Assembly: GCA_002077045.2 (NCBI GenBank)
Contig: KZ111160.1
Location: 443,117 to 462,290, forward strand
Origin: Rachicladosporium sp. CCFEE 5018
Taxonomy: Eukaryota > Ascomycota > Dothideomycetes > Cladosporiales > Cladosporiaceae
Direction: 5' to 3'
Length of the DNA: 19,174 nucleotides
How positions within the stretch are numbered: position 1 is the stretch's first letter; every line of letters begins with the position of its first letter. The notes under the pieces were generated by a model that ran no database searches, was not told where the DNA came from, and saw only the letters and a list, made by a program, of their open reading frames with translations. A program made the position numbers and the translations under genes. Shown piece after piece: positions 1-9,668 of the stretch.

Positions 1-1752
1 AGTCCTTGATCACTAGCCAGGCCGGCACGATCGCGACTGCCCACAGGCCAAAGTTCAAGTAGATGCAGCCGACCTGTCCCATAACCGGGATTGAGCAGAG
101 TCCGTACTGCGAGAGTCATCAGTATGTGATCTTCTCCTGATTTAGTCATACGAACGGCCGCTTACCGAAACAGCTTGCACAGCAGATTCCGTGCCTCGCA
201 GTAATCCAGCGTACCTGACAACCTCTTCATCGGACTCTGCAAGATTGCCAATCACGAAGTAGAGGTACATATAGTTCACCTGGAAGTTGAGAACCATGAA
301 GTGGAACCAAGCGAATCCAGTGCCGAATCCGCCGCTGGTCCAATCATAGACTGGCTTGTCTCGGTAGTATCTGGTAGCAATGATAGTACCTGGATACAGG
401 GTCAGCTTCTGTGTCATCTGTCAGAGCGAACTCAGCGGTAATTCCACTGACCCCAGAGCCACCAAGCTCCCTGTGCGATCATGATCGCGCCAAATGCACC
501 ACGAGTACGAGTCCGCAGCGATAGCCGCTTACTGTCGAGCCATTGGCCTAGAATATTGCCAGCGACGAGTGCTACGATACCCGAGAGAAACGAGCCTAAA
601 GCTCTAGCGCGGACCGAGTACCACGATCCTATGAACGTAAAGAACACTGCCTCAGCGAACACGCTCTGCGCAATCAGAGGTATGACGAGAATGAGTTTCG
701 AGCCCAAGAACAGCCGGCCGGTAGCTTTGAGCTCGTCGAAAACTCGCTGCGTTTTTGGTATGCCACACGAGACAGTGACACCGTCAGTGCGCTGCACTTG
801 ACTTGGTCTTGAAGTCCGCTCACAGGGGCGAGAGCTTGTAAAGCGATGAAGACCTGGAAGACCGAGTATGAGACCTTGCCGGCTGTGTCGCGCGAAGCGT
901 TCAGCCCGACATTGACGGCACCACCAAGAATCTGGCCGAAGATGCGAAAGCTGAGCCAAAAGCCGAGAAAGCGCCCTTGGTTTTCTGGTTTGGGATAGGC
1001 TAATGCAATGGCAGCTTCTGCCATCCAGAAGATGCCTGCTCCTAGCCCGCAAAGCGCTGCGCCGAGCAATACAACCCACGATGAGCCGTAGCGGTTGTTG
1101 CAGTATAGGCCCGCTGCATAGGGGCAGTAGCCGGCTGCTCCGAGGATCTGCCATTTGTCAACATCGAGGATACAGGGTGTAGCATGGAACTTTCGAAGCT
1201 GACTAATGTCCATTTGATTCCGAGATACTTCACAAACACGCCGGACAGCGTATTGAACGGAGAGTAGGTTCTGAGAATGCATGGTTCATGGAACTATCTG
1301 CTACTCTACGATCACCTATATCCAATAGGTGCCTGTTTGCTGCCTCAAACGTGGTCTCATAGTGTGCAGAGTCCCTTTGTCGCAACACAGCGCGCATGTT
1401 AGGACCATTAAACCAAAGGTCAATGCATTGGCAGCATTCACGAGTCGTAGCGATTGTTCACCTCCGCCGCCCAGAGCATTCATGGAGCCCCAGATACCTA
1501 TGCGCAGCATTCAGCATCATACTTCTCATTGAAAGCCCTGGCCACGTACCTGGCGCCATGAAGTTGCACGGACCGAGCACCAAGGCATTGAACCATGTGG
1601 AGCGATACCATTTGAGTCCTGCACCTTAGTGTCAGCATATGGCTTGAACTGGTACATCCTCTGCACAACGTATTACGCTTTCCCACCACCGGCCCTGCTT
1701 CATCTGCTTCATTCGATGTTGGAGATGCTGCGTGCTTCTCGGCCACCGCCAC
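1..1752 (-). pseudogene. UNC93-like MFS transporter, frame-disrupted, 3' end beyond window
   Basis: This is a multi-pass membrane protein of the UNC93/DUF895 branch of the major facilitator superfamily; the substrate is unknown. The start is ATG at 1752. Exons placed by protein continuity are 1752-1677, 1618-1550, 1497-about 1389, about 1248-1204, 1147-452, 389-166 and 106 to beyond base 1. The introns 1676-1619, 1549-1498, 1203-1148, 451-390 and 165-107 are 52-62 nt with GT..AG ends. Family landmarks include GSMNALGGGGEQ, LTFGLMVLTC, GYCPYAAGLYCNNRYG, SVRARALGSFLSGIV and YDWTSGGFGTGFAWF. Two defects are visible. Near 810-826 the reading frame shifts between LQALAP and PSQVQRTDG, and the 17 nt between them are too short for an intron. 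An insertion-like segment also interrupts the frame at 1251-1386. About 440 residues are recoverable before the edge, close to family length. A sequencing error is possible, but the divergent neighbour is also broken. It is transcribed away from the monooxygenase at 2633. Confidence 0.8.
1245..1392 (-). other. Insertion-like segment or atypical intron inside the UNC93-like gene
   Basis: The conserved protein should run directly from VLTC-A-L to S-G-V-F-V-K-Y-L-G, but 142 nt intervene (136 nt plus one copy of a 6-bp repeat). The segment is bounded by the same hexamer, ACAGCG on the plus strand, at 1245-1250 and 1387-1392. Removing the segment with one hexamer copy restores the expected coding sequence exactly, as expected for an insertion with a 6-bp target duplication. 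Inside is a perfect 7-bp stem with a 5-nt loop at 1313-1331 (CACCTAT / ATAGGTG). No terminal inverted repeats are seen. Splicing as a 118-nt intron 1388-1271 (GTGTTG to CTCAG) keeps the frame but leaves eight extra residues. It could be an introner-like or small non-autonomous element. Confidence 0.5.
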
Positions 1753-2632
1753 CTTGAAGGCTTAATCTGGTGTGTATACTGCGGCAGCTGTAACGAAACA
1801 GCGAAGAGACCTGCGTTCCGAAGTGCGGATGCTGCTATCAACTATATCAGATACCCGGCTCCACCCCGTCAGATGCCGAATATGCCATTGATGTGGGTCG
1901 CCGTTGTCGCCAGAGGGCACTTCCTTCGCATCGGGGGAGTGTATGCGGGACTGACATAGCACGCAATCGAAACCTTGCAATCAGAACAACGTGGCAGTCA
2001 ACCTTACGTCGATGTCAAGCGGGTTGATCACTGACTCCGAGAAGTCGAAGCCCGTCACTGCAAGATATGAGTTCCGTAAGTGTAACAACGCCATCTTTAC
2101 TGTTCGTCCTCGTTGCGATCATCTATTTCCTCCATCGAATTCCTCTTACGAGCAGTCAATGTCTGATGTGCAGGTCATGGATCGTATTGCGCACGGTCTA
2201 TTCCATGCGCTAGCGTTTGGCACGCAAGTCGGCGCCCGAGCACGCCATAGCTCAAGCTTCATGTACACTGGCTCAGCATTTAACATCACCTCTCATTGCC
2301 ATCGGCTCTACGTCGGATACTGCGACAATGCCATCGACGAAATCGTCAACGGAAATTTCATGCTGCGATATCGGCAAGTGCAATCTCACAAGAACATCCC
2401 ATCGCTGTCGAACTCTGGACGACGGCATTCAACATTCGGGGAAAGCAAGCGCATCATCTTGCTACGACCTCTCCTCAGCGTTCAATATCTCTCACTTATG
2501 TAGCGCTGTATGACCGTGCTGCTACGACTTGACGAACAGAAGCAGGATCCGTATCTCAATTTCTGGAACAGCCTAAGCCACTGCAAACAGAGTGAGCCTG
2601 GGTCTTGAAGCAGCATCCTAGGATATCTCTCC
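1753..2632. promoter_or_regulatory. Divergent intergenic region between transporter and monooxygenase
   Basis: This 880-bp stretch separates two divergently transcribed genes and must hold both promoters. A plus-strand open frame covers 1991-2503, but it starts at GTG, has an unremarkable composition, and matches no family I recognise. A donor-like GTAAGT lies near 2075, following an ATG-initiated stretch at about 2012, but splicing to the AG near 2156 meets a stop within a few codons. I see no tRNA, terminal repeat or clear binding-site array. Confidence 0.4.
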
Positions 2633-4172
2633 ATGGCGGAAACATCGATGAATGGCTCGCCGAAGAAGCCATGGGTCATGAACGCCTTCGCGATGACAGC
2701 ACCGGGGCATCTGGCACCTGGTGAGCCTCAGCGGACCCTGCCGCAGTCAGCGCATTAGTTGACCGCAGTATGCAGGTCTCTGGCGACATCCCGCCCAAGA
2801 GAAGCAGACGCTCTCCCACTGGGTCAATCTGGCCAAATTCCTCGATGACAATGGCTTCCATGCATTGTTCTTCGCCGACGTTCTTGGTATCTATGACGTC
2901 TACAAGGCCAGTGACGGGCCCGCACTCAAGTCGGCAGCCCAAGTGCCGATCCTCGACATCAGTCTCCTGGTCTCGGCAATGGCTCACGCGACCAAACATC
3001 TCCTTCGGTATCACGGCCAGCACGACCTACGACAATCCTTACGCCTTGGCTCGACGATTTGCCACTCTGGACCACATTACCGATGGGAGGGTGGGCTTCA
3101 ACATCGTTACTTCTTACTTACACAGCGCCGCGATGTCTTTTGGTCTCGAGAAGGCTGTGGAGCATGACGAGCGGTATGTAATCGCTGATGAGTTCATGCA
3201 GGTGTTCTATAAACTACTTGAGGGGTCTTGGCAGGCGGATGCGGTTGTTGGTGATAAGGCCACCGGAATCTGGACGGACCCCAGCAAGGTGCGAAAAGTC
3301 AATCACGTCGGGTAAGTTTGCTTCTCAAGATCGTGCTATAGCTGGTGCCAATGAAGTTACTGCCATACGAATATGTCTTCCGTGCTAATACTAAGCAGTA
3401 AATACTTCCGCTGTGCAGGACCCAGTCTCGTCGACCCGTCGCCACAAGGCACTCCCTCCTTCTCCAGGCCGGTGCCAGTTCGAAAGGAAAGTCCTTCGCT
3501 GCGAAGCACAGTGAGGCTATGTCTCTACCAGGTCTCGTTCCGCGAAAGACCCTCCAGGTCGTGCAGGGTACGCGCACCATTCTCCGAGAACTTGGGAGAC
3601 CAGAAGACAGCATTAAATTCATCGCTGGCATCTTCATCGTAGTGGATGAGACCGACGAGAGGGCGCAAGCGAAATTCAACAATATGCTGCAGTACGCCGA
3701 TTTGGAAGGCACCGCCGCTCTGTTCGGCGGCTGGTCTGGTACCGACTTGTCAACATTTAGTGATGACGAAGACTTTGAATTCGCCGGTGCACCTGCTATT
3801 CAGTCCATGATCAATTCCTGGACCGAGACAGTACCTGGCACGAAAGACACCAAGTGGACAAAGAAGCTCGTCCTCCAGCATCTGGCCATCTCCGGCGCTC
3901 ACGAGCGTGCTATTGGCAGCCCAACAACTGTCGCCAACATACTGCAGAAATGGGTGGATGAGGCGCAAATCGATGGTTTCAATATTAGCTACGCCACTAC
4001 GCCGGGAACATTCGAAGACATCGTGAAGTACCTCTGGCCGGAGCTGAGGAAGCGAGGCGTGCTACAGGAGAAATACGCTGGAACCTCGATGCGGGAGAAT
4101 TATCTGGCGGATGGCGGAGGGCCGAAGGTGAGGAGCTGGCATCCGGCTAGCAGATATACCTGGCGCGCCTGA
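2633..4172 (+). pseudogene. NtaA/SnaA/DszA-type FMN-dependent monooxygenase, frame-disrupted
   Basis: This is a member of the bacterial-luciferase-like flavin monooxygenases (nitrilotriacetate/sulfur-compound type), which use reduced FMN from a partner reductase. The start is ATG 2633 (MAETSMNGSPKK). Exons are 2633-2720, 2776-3311 and 3399-4172; the introns are 2721-2775 (GTGAGC..GCAG) and 3312-3398 (GTAAGT, branch CTAAT, GCAG). Landmarks in order are HWVNLAKFLDDNGFHALFFA, DVLGIYDVY, AAQVPILD, LLVSAMAHATKHL, ASTTYDNPYALARRFATLDH, GRVGFNIVTSY, VEHDERY, TDPSKV, GPSLVDPSPQGTP, QAGASSKGKSFAAKH and TPGTFEDIVKYLWPEL. The frame breaks twice: about two bases are missing at 3000-3001 (TKHL to SFGIT), and one is missing near 3454-3456 (GTP to LLLQAG). 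The two breaks total 3 nt, so the last frame matches the first. Undisrupted, the product would be about 466 residues, normal for the family. The native substrate cannot be told. Confidence 0.85.
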
Positions 4173-4527
4173 GCTCAGAGTAGAGCAGCTTCATTGTAGC
4201 CACGCCCTTCGGTAGTGTCGCACGACGCACATAATGTCCGTCCGGATTCGCTGTGGCAAAGTCACTCGGCCATTCAACCTGTCGCTTTCCCGCCGTGTTG
4301 GGAATTCCCTGAAGCATCAAGATCCTACATTAGCGTTGCGTAAACAAGACACGATTCTGCCAAAGCACGATGCTCCATGGTCCGCTCGGTCTCCATGGTC
4401 CTGCGCGGCGCTGGTGACAGCAGCATAAGCACAGATACAAATATCACGAGCGGTGGGCACTACGAAACATGAAGGACGAGTCCATAGCGTTTCGCCTGTA
4501 CTGTTCAAGGATCTAGTACACCCCGTA
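4173..4527. other. Convergent intergenic stretch
   Basis: These 355 bp lie between the 3' ends of the plus-strand monooxygenase and the minus-strand rhodopsin-like gene, and presumably hold both 3' UTRs. The only open frames are short and featureless. A 10-bp direct repeat, CTCCATGGTC, occurs twice near 4372 and 4391. Nothing else is supported. Confidence 0.4.
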
Positions 4528-5762
4528 TCATGAGTTCGTCACCCGCCACGAGGTATGCACTCGAATGCCGTCTGTCGCTAGTATCTGTTCCTGGCTCGTC
4601 CTGTCATTCCAATCCCTCTCGCTGGCGTTACTTGCGCCCTCGTGCTCCTCCACGCCTGCGCTAGTCACCATCGCCGAATTCTTGTAGGTGGTGAGCTTTA
4701 CGTCTTCTTCGCCCATGGACCCAAGCGGGATAGATCGCAATCGCGAATTGGGCTTCTTCGAGTCGACAGACATCTTCGCAGCAGCCTTACTACCTCGCCC
4801 GTATCGCGGTCCGTCGCTGGGTCCTTGTACAATGTAGCCGCGATTGGAAGACTGCTGTCTCAGTTGGGTGAAGAGTACCCGGAAGCTGGTGAGGCAGACC
4901 ACCACGACAGCTACGCCAGACTCGAGCGCACTGAAGCAAGCTAGCCAGGAGACCTCCGGATGCACTTGGCTGCCCGGGTTGGTAACAATGATGCGGATAG
5001 CTGAGAAGACAATCGTGATTATGCCCAAGCACAGGACTGCGGCCAGTCCGAATTTCTGCTGAATGCTCATTTGGAGTCGCCAAGTCAACAGGATCGGGAT
5101 GACCATGATCATTGCGTCTGTTAAAATGTCTACAGCGGTGCTGTAACGGAGACTGATGAGCGAGATGTGAATATTGTACGGGGTTTCGCAGGCGCCCAGG
5201 ATGAATGAGGTGCACGACACCGGGTAAGTGATTACGCATCCGATGTAGCTAACGACGGTGACTGCCATTGCTACCCACCACAGGCGGCGCAACGTAGGGA
5301 TCTGGTGCGTGAGTCGCCAGAAGAAGGCTAGGAAGGACGCCTTGACAGCCCACAGGCAGCTCCAAAACAACATAGTCGAGGCGAACTGGCATTTGAGATA
5401 AAATGTCGACCTCTCCATGAAATTGGGAGCAGGATTCAGCGCACCAACACTCAGAAGTATGATGTCGTACATGGGGTGGGCCATCAATGTGGTGACTACG
5501 CTGTTCGCCAGCAAGAAGCAGAGCGCAAGAACCGCCAGGCCATCATCGAGGTGTAGTCGCCGAGCAAATTTGAGATGGATCGCCAACCTTGTGAGGACCA
5601 GAATAACACACAGTCCGGATGTGACCCAGGTCACTGACTATGGCTGATGTCAGTACGTCAAATTTCCGCCAAGTGCGATGTGCTCACCAATAAGGTAGCA
5701 TAGGGGACTCGCGATGCTTGATCGCCTGTAGTGATGAATGGCGAAGTCGAGTTGCCCAACAT
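4528..5762 (-). CDS. Fungal rhodopsin-domain 7TM protein (PTH11/SAT4-like)
   Basis: This is a seven-transmembrane protein of the Fung_rhodopsin type, the large ascomycete group that includes PTH11-like receptors; the ligand is unknown. Exon 1 is 5762-5688 (25 codons, MLGNSTSPFITTGDQASRVP...), the intron is 5687-5638 (50 nt, GTGAGC, branch TACTGAC, CATAG), and exon 2 is 5637-4528. The product is 394 residues. About seven hydrophobic helices occupy residues 26-280. Family-typical stretches are LHLDDGLAVLALCFLLANS, the segment around DILTDAMIMVIPILLTWRL, QKFGLAAVLCLGIITIV and ESGVAVVVVCLTSFRVLF. A polar, Lys/Ser-rich cytosolic tail of roughly 100 residues follows. There is no CFEM domain. The upstream exon was chosen because it gives an ATG and a short luminal N-terminus with an N-S-T glycosylation site; reading exon 2 alone would start at GTG. 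Confidence 0.85.
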
Positions 5763-7092
5763 TACGGCGACGGCACTGCGCTGTCACCCAGCAGATACTG
5801 CCTCGTCAGTGTAGCATCAAGACTCGGTACGAGCGCAGAAACACATCGAGGTGTGCGTCGCGTCATTTTGATTTCCTGTTGTTCATCCATCGCGTGCGAT
5901 GCCACTCGAAACCCTTGTGCGGGATGTGGGCATATAGACTCAAGCGAGCCGCACAGTAGCATCGACTGGGCCCGGCACATGCTAGCACGAGCATAGTAGT
6001 GCCCTGTAGACATTTCGAATGTCTCAAACCCAATTGCCGGACAACGTGGGAGCCGTGGAATGCTTGCCTTACTTGGCAGGTCGTGGGATGCAAGTTACAT
6101 GCGGCCCTGCGTGTCAGTCTGCCTCAAGCTTGACCAGATAGCAGTGACTGAAGGCATCCCAAAGAGCATAGAGTCTTCAGCCCGTTCATATCGGTAACAC
6201 CTCTGGACAAGAGCCTGTCGTGGTGCAAGATGTGGCGACCTTCTTCCTCCCAAATGACTGCTCGAGTAGTCTACAAATCTACCTTCGCTGGAATCTTGCC
6301 ATGGGACGGTCACTCCACGCAGAGCGGGCTTTTGGATGCAGACAAGAGTCCGGAAGCTGTCCCAGTCGAGCCTTCGAAGACCGCACCCTGGCACTTTCGA
6401 ATCAGAACTCCTGTCCCAGCGACTAAGATGAGGATCATTGTCACTTCGCTTGGAGGCAGGACGAATGTAGCCGTGACGCTGCTTCCTCACGAGTCATCGT
6501 GGATTAGGTGCATTGTCCTCTTCGCGTACGTCGGATTTGAATAGTCCGACGGCACTTGTGAGCTTTAACCATATCTGACTCTCGCTCCGACCCATGCGGC
6601 GTGGGGAGGGTGGGAAGCCGAAGAAGCCGGCACCCGCGGGCCCACTATCGTTACAAGACCATCCCTGCTGGCAACGGCAATAGCCATCAACCTAAGCATC
6701 CTTTGCAGCCGCGCATATATTACTCGGTCCCATCCTCGCGAGGGCACTTCCGAAGTCTCGGAGAACTCGCTTAGCCGCAGACCTCTAGAGTCGCCAGGTG
6801 TTCTCGATGTGGCAAAATGATCGAAGCGACGCAGTAACATTAATTTCATCCGTGCCGCACATTGCCTGGGGCTCTACACCTTCCGCTTTGTGCTAACATT
6901 GCGCAGCATGGCAGTTGCCGCTCGCATATCGGGCTGTTCTTAGTCACGCAGGCCATTGAAGGTAAGCGAGCACATTCTCATACAAAGCTCGATGCTGCCC
7001 TGTCTGCCCCTGCGTCAACGCTTCCCGCGGCTCGATTGTTCAACATCTTTTCCTTTGCCTGCCATCGGCGGAAGCTCCTATCTTGCACAGCC
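5763..7092. promoter_or_regulatory. 1.3-kb divergent intergenic region
   Basis: This long stretch lies between the start of the minus-strand receptor and the start of the plus-strand FAD oxidase, and should contain both promoters. Several open frames of 60-140 codons occur on both strands, but none has a recognisable domain, signal peptide or intron structure. A perfect 7-bp inverted repeat (CGTCGGA / TCCGACG, 9-nt loop) lies at 6529-6551. The last 100 bases before ATG 7093 are rich in C and T, as is common in fungal leaders. No RNA gene or transposon is evident. Confidence 0.4.
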
Positions 7093-8783
7093 ATGTTGCG
7101 AAGCGTCTTGGTCTCGTTAGCGGCCACCGCCGCCACTGTCACAGGCCTAGCACTCGATCCGCGCGCCACGACACCGTACGATAGCGCATGGCACCCGTCC
7201 ACCTACACAGTCGCGCAGGTCCAGTCGCTGTTGTCGCAGAAATTGACATGTGTAAGTCCTTTACATCTTCCCGGCTAACCTGACGTGCTCATGCTGATTC
7301 AAGTCAGTGTACTGCCTTGTCTGTTGTATTTGGGAGCAAGGTGTCATATCCAAACTCCACCATATATGATGCTTCGCTGGCATCGTACTGGAGCATTCAG
7401 GAAGAAGAAGTCACGCCAACATGCGTCTTCACGCCAAGCACCAAGGAAGACGTCTCGTTAGCAGTCTTTGTTCTCAACGTGGGGGCCAAAGTCTTTCCGG
7501 GCAAATGCAACTTTGCCATTCGATCAGGAGGGTACGTGGCATGGCGTGAAATTGTGCTCGGCCATCACTTACACTTTCACAGACACACGCCGTTCGCCGG
7601 CGCAGCGAATATCGAAGAGGGTATCACCATTGATCTGAAGAACCTCAATTCCGTTATCGTCTCTGCCGATCGCACGACCGTCAACATCGGCCCCGCCAAT
7701 CGATGGCAGAACGTCTACAGCCAGCTTGACGCTCAAGGTCTATCAACTTCGGGGGGTCGAGTCGCGACCGTCGGGGCTGGTGGTCTGATCACTGGTGGCG
7801 GCATCTCGTTCTTCTCGCCGCGCTACGGCTTCGTTTGCGACAATGTGCTCAGCTTCGAGGTCGTCCTCGCTTCGGGACAGATTGTCAGTGCCAATGCAAC
7901 GTCTAACCCTGACTTGTGGCGTGCTCTCCGTGGCGGCTCCAACAACTTCGGCATAGTCACGAACTTCAAGATGCGAGCCTTCGCTCAAGGCGAATTCTGG
8001 GGCGGCTACATTGGGCTTACAGTCGACTCGCTGCAGACTCAACTACAAGCCTTCGAAGACTTCACGGGAAGCCCGAATTACGACCCTTATGCTTCCTTGA
8101 TCTACAGTCTCGTACTTGACCCGGCAAGTGGGACCTGGAGCGTCGCATGCAGTATCGAGTACACAAAGTCGAACCCGGCTGTTTTGAACCCGCCCTACTT
8201 TCAAAACTTCACTTCTCTGCCACAAACGTTCTCTACTCTCAGAGTCAGCTCGCTTACCGACAAAACTGTTGAGCTTGCCTACTCGAACCCTATCGGATTC
8301 CGCCAACTCTTTGCCACGGGTACCTACGGCAACTCCGCGAAGCAGATGCTTACCATCTACCAAGCTGGTAACTCCACTGTGCAGTCCATCCGCAATGTCC
8401 CAGGTCTACAATGGAGTCTTTCTTACCAGCCAGAGCCGACGATCATTACCAGCAAGGCCGCGACCAACGGCGGCAACTCGCTCGGTCTTGATATTTCTGA
8501 TGGTAACCTGGTCAATGTCTTGCTGACAGCAACCTGGAACAACACTGCCGACGATGCCCGCGTCAACGCGGCAGCTAAAGCGCTCTTCAGCCAAGCCGGA
8601 GCATCAGCGAAAAAGCTGGGTGTGACCAATCCATACCTTTACCTGAATTACGCTGCACCGTGGCAAGACCCGATCGCAGGGTACGGCGCAGCGAATGTGG
8701 CAGCATTGAAGGCTGCGAGCGCGAAGTACGATCCTAGCGGAGTGTTCCAAAAGCAGGTGCCTGGTGGCTTCAAGCTGAAATAG
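7093..8783 (+). CDS. Secreted FAD-linked oxidase (BBE / 6-HDNO-like, VAO superfamily)
   Basis: This is an FAD-dependent oxidoreductase with an FAD_binding_4 domain and a C-terminal BBE region; such enzymes oxidise alcohols, amines or sugars, often in secondary metabolism. Exons are 7093-7251, 7308-7531 and 7583-8783; the introns are 7252-7307 (GTAAGT..TCAG) and 7532-7582 (GTACGT..ACAG). The product is 527 residues. It begins with a signal peptide (MLRSVLVSLAATAATVTGLA). The second splice creates RSGGHTPFAG, whose His is the family's covalent flavin-attachment residue. Further landmarks are YPNSTIYDASLASYWS, GGLITGGGISFFSPRYGF, DLWRALRGGSNNFGIVTNF and the C-terminal YLYLNYAAPWQDP plus KYDPSGVFQKQVPGGFKL. 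The second flavin-linking Cys of bicovalent BBE enzymes is absent (GGRVATVGAGG), so linkage is likely to a single residue. Several N-glycosylation sites support secretion. The substrate cannot be told; no biosynthetic core gene is nearby. Confidence 0.9.
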
Positions 8784-9233
8784 ATAGATGTGATAGACTA
8801 GAGATCGCATAGGAGCCTCCCACTCCCAATCGTGACCAGCCGCTTCGTGGCAAATACCCATTCCTCTTCTCGAAGCATCTAGGTCCCGACTAAGTTCAAG
8901 CGATTGAGGCCGTACTGTATGCTTCCCTGACACCCGATCTAGGTCGCCATACTGGGCTGTAAGGTTTCGTGAAGCATGCGACCTCCGAACAGCGCCACTT
9001 GACTTCATTAAACCTACGCGTCAGCACAACGACGAGCAGGCGCAGCGAGACTGTACGAAGCATTCGCATCCCTTTGTCGCAAATCGGGCACAAGCATGCG
9101 ATTTCAAGGTCAAGGGTGACTTGATCGCGTATACGATAATCCATTCTCGGTTGACACTCGTTCCCAGAACGCAAACGAGCACAAAACTTCTCCCTGGTCT
9201 GATATAGGTCAAGGACCAACACAGCATCCCGCA
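8784..9233. other. Intergenic stretch before the cysteine-rich gene array
   Basis: These 450 bp separate the FAD oxidase stop from the first cysteine-rich gene, on the same strand. They should hold the oxidase 3' UTR and the promoter of the next gene. Minus-strand open frames here have no recognisable domain, and I found no cysteine motif matching the array downstream. Confidence 0.4.
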
Positions 9234-9668
9234 ATGTCTTGGATACCTACTGTCGCAATTGCGGTCCTATCGTTTACGACCGCTTGCTTTGTGAGCCTCT
9301 ACCAAAACACCCCCCGAACTCCCAACGTGAGATGTATCGGCTGCGGCGGCGACGACCACACCCTCTGCGTCAAGTGGACAATCACGAACTTCAATCTACG
9401 TACAGTGAAGCAAGAAGCCCTGGATGCGGTCATTGCAGAGTGTCACGTCAACTGCGGCAGACTGGAGCATCAGAAGTGTTGGCCCATCGACACTACAAGC
9501 ATAGCCATGAACTACACTTGTGTCGACGAAGACTGGTTTCCGCGTGACACCCTACCTCTAGCGGAGTTCGAGGCACTGAGGCTCCAGACTCGGGAGGGGA
9601 GGACGGATAATGAGGGTCTGGTCTGCGACGTTGTGTCGCATGCTCATCACGGTCACGTCGTTGGATGA
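9234..9668 (+). CDS. Small cysteine-rich secreted protein, tandem copy 1
   Basis: This is an unrecognised protein of 144 residues. The start is ATG 9234. Residues 1-22 form a hydrophobic segment that can act as a signal peptide or anchor (PTVAIAVLSFTTACFVSLY). The core runs from about residue 34 to 97: C34, C37, then C45-V-x-W48, C70-x3-C74, Q80-K81-C82 and NYTC96-V97. The same order recurs in the genes at 10224 and 11264, which shows that the three are paralogues. The spacing between core cysteines is 24, 3, 7 and 13 residues. A tail of about 45 residues follows, starting DEDWFPRD and carrying one more Cys (131) and a His-rich end. There is one N-glycosylation site (NYT). No intron is needed. 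Size, Cys content and N-terminus fit a secreted effector-like or extracellular defence protein, but no function can be assigned. Confidence 0.75.
   Translation: MSWIPTVAIAVLSFTTACFVSLYQNTPRTPNVRCIGCGGDDHTLCVKWTITNFNLRTVKQEALDAVIAECHVNCGRLEHQKCWPIDTTSIAMNYTCVDEDWFPRDTLPLAEFEALRLQTREGRTDNEGLVCDVVSHAHHGHVVG

Noticed and set aside
6095..6849. Open frames of 70-130 codons on both strands in the 1.3-kb spacer
   Set aside because: No domain, signal peptide, splice signals or composition supports coding; overlapping frames on both strands are about equally open.
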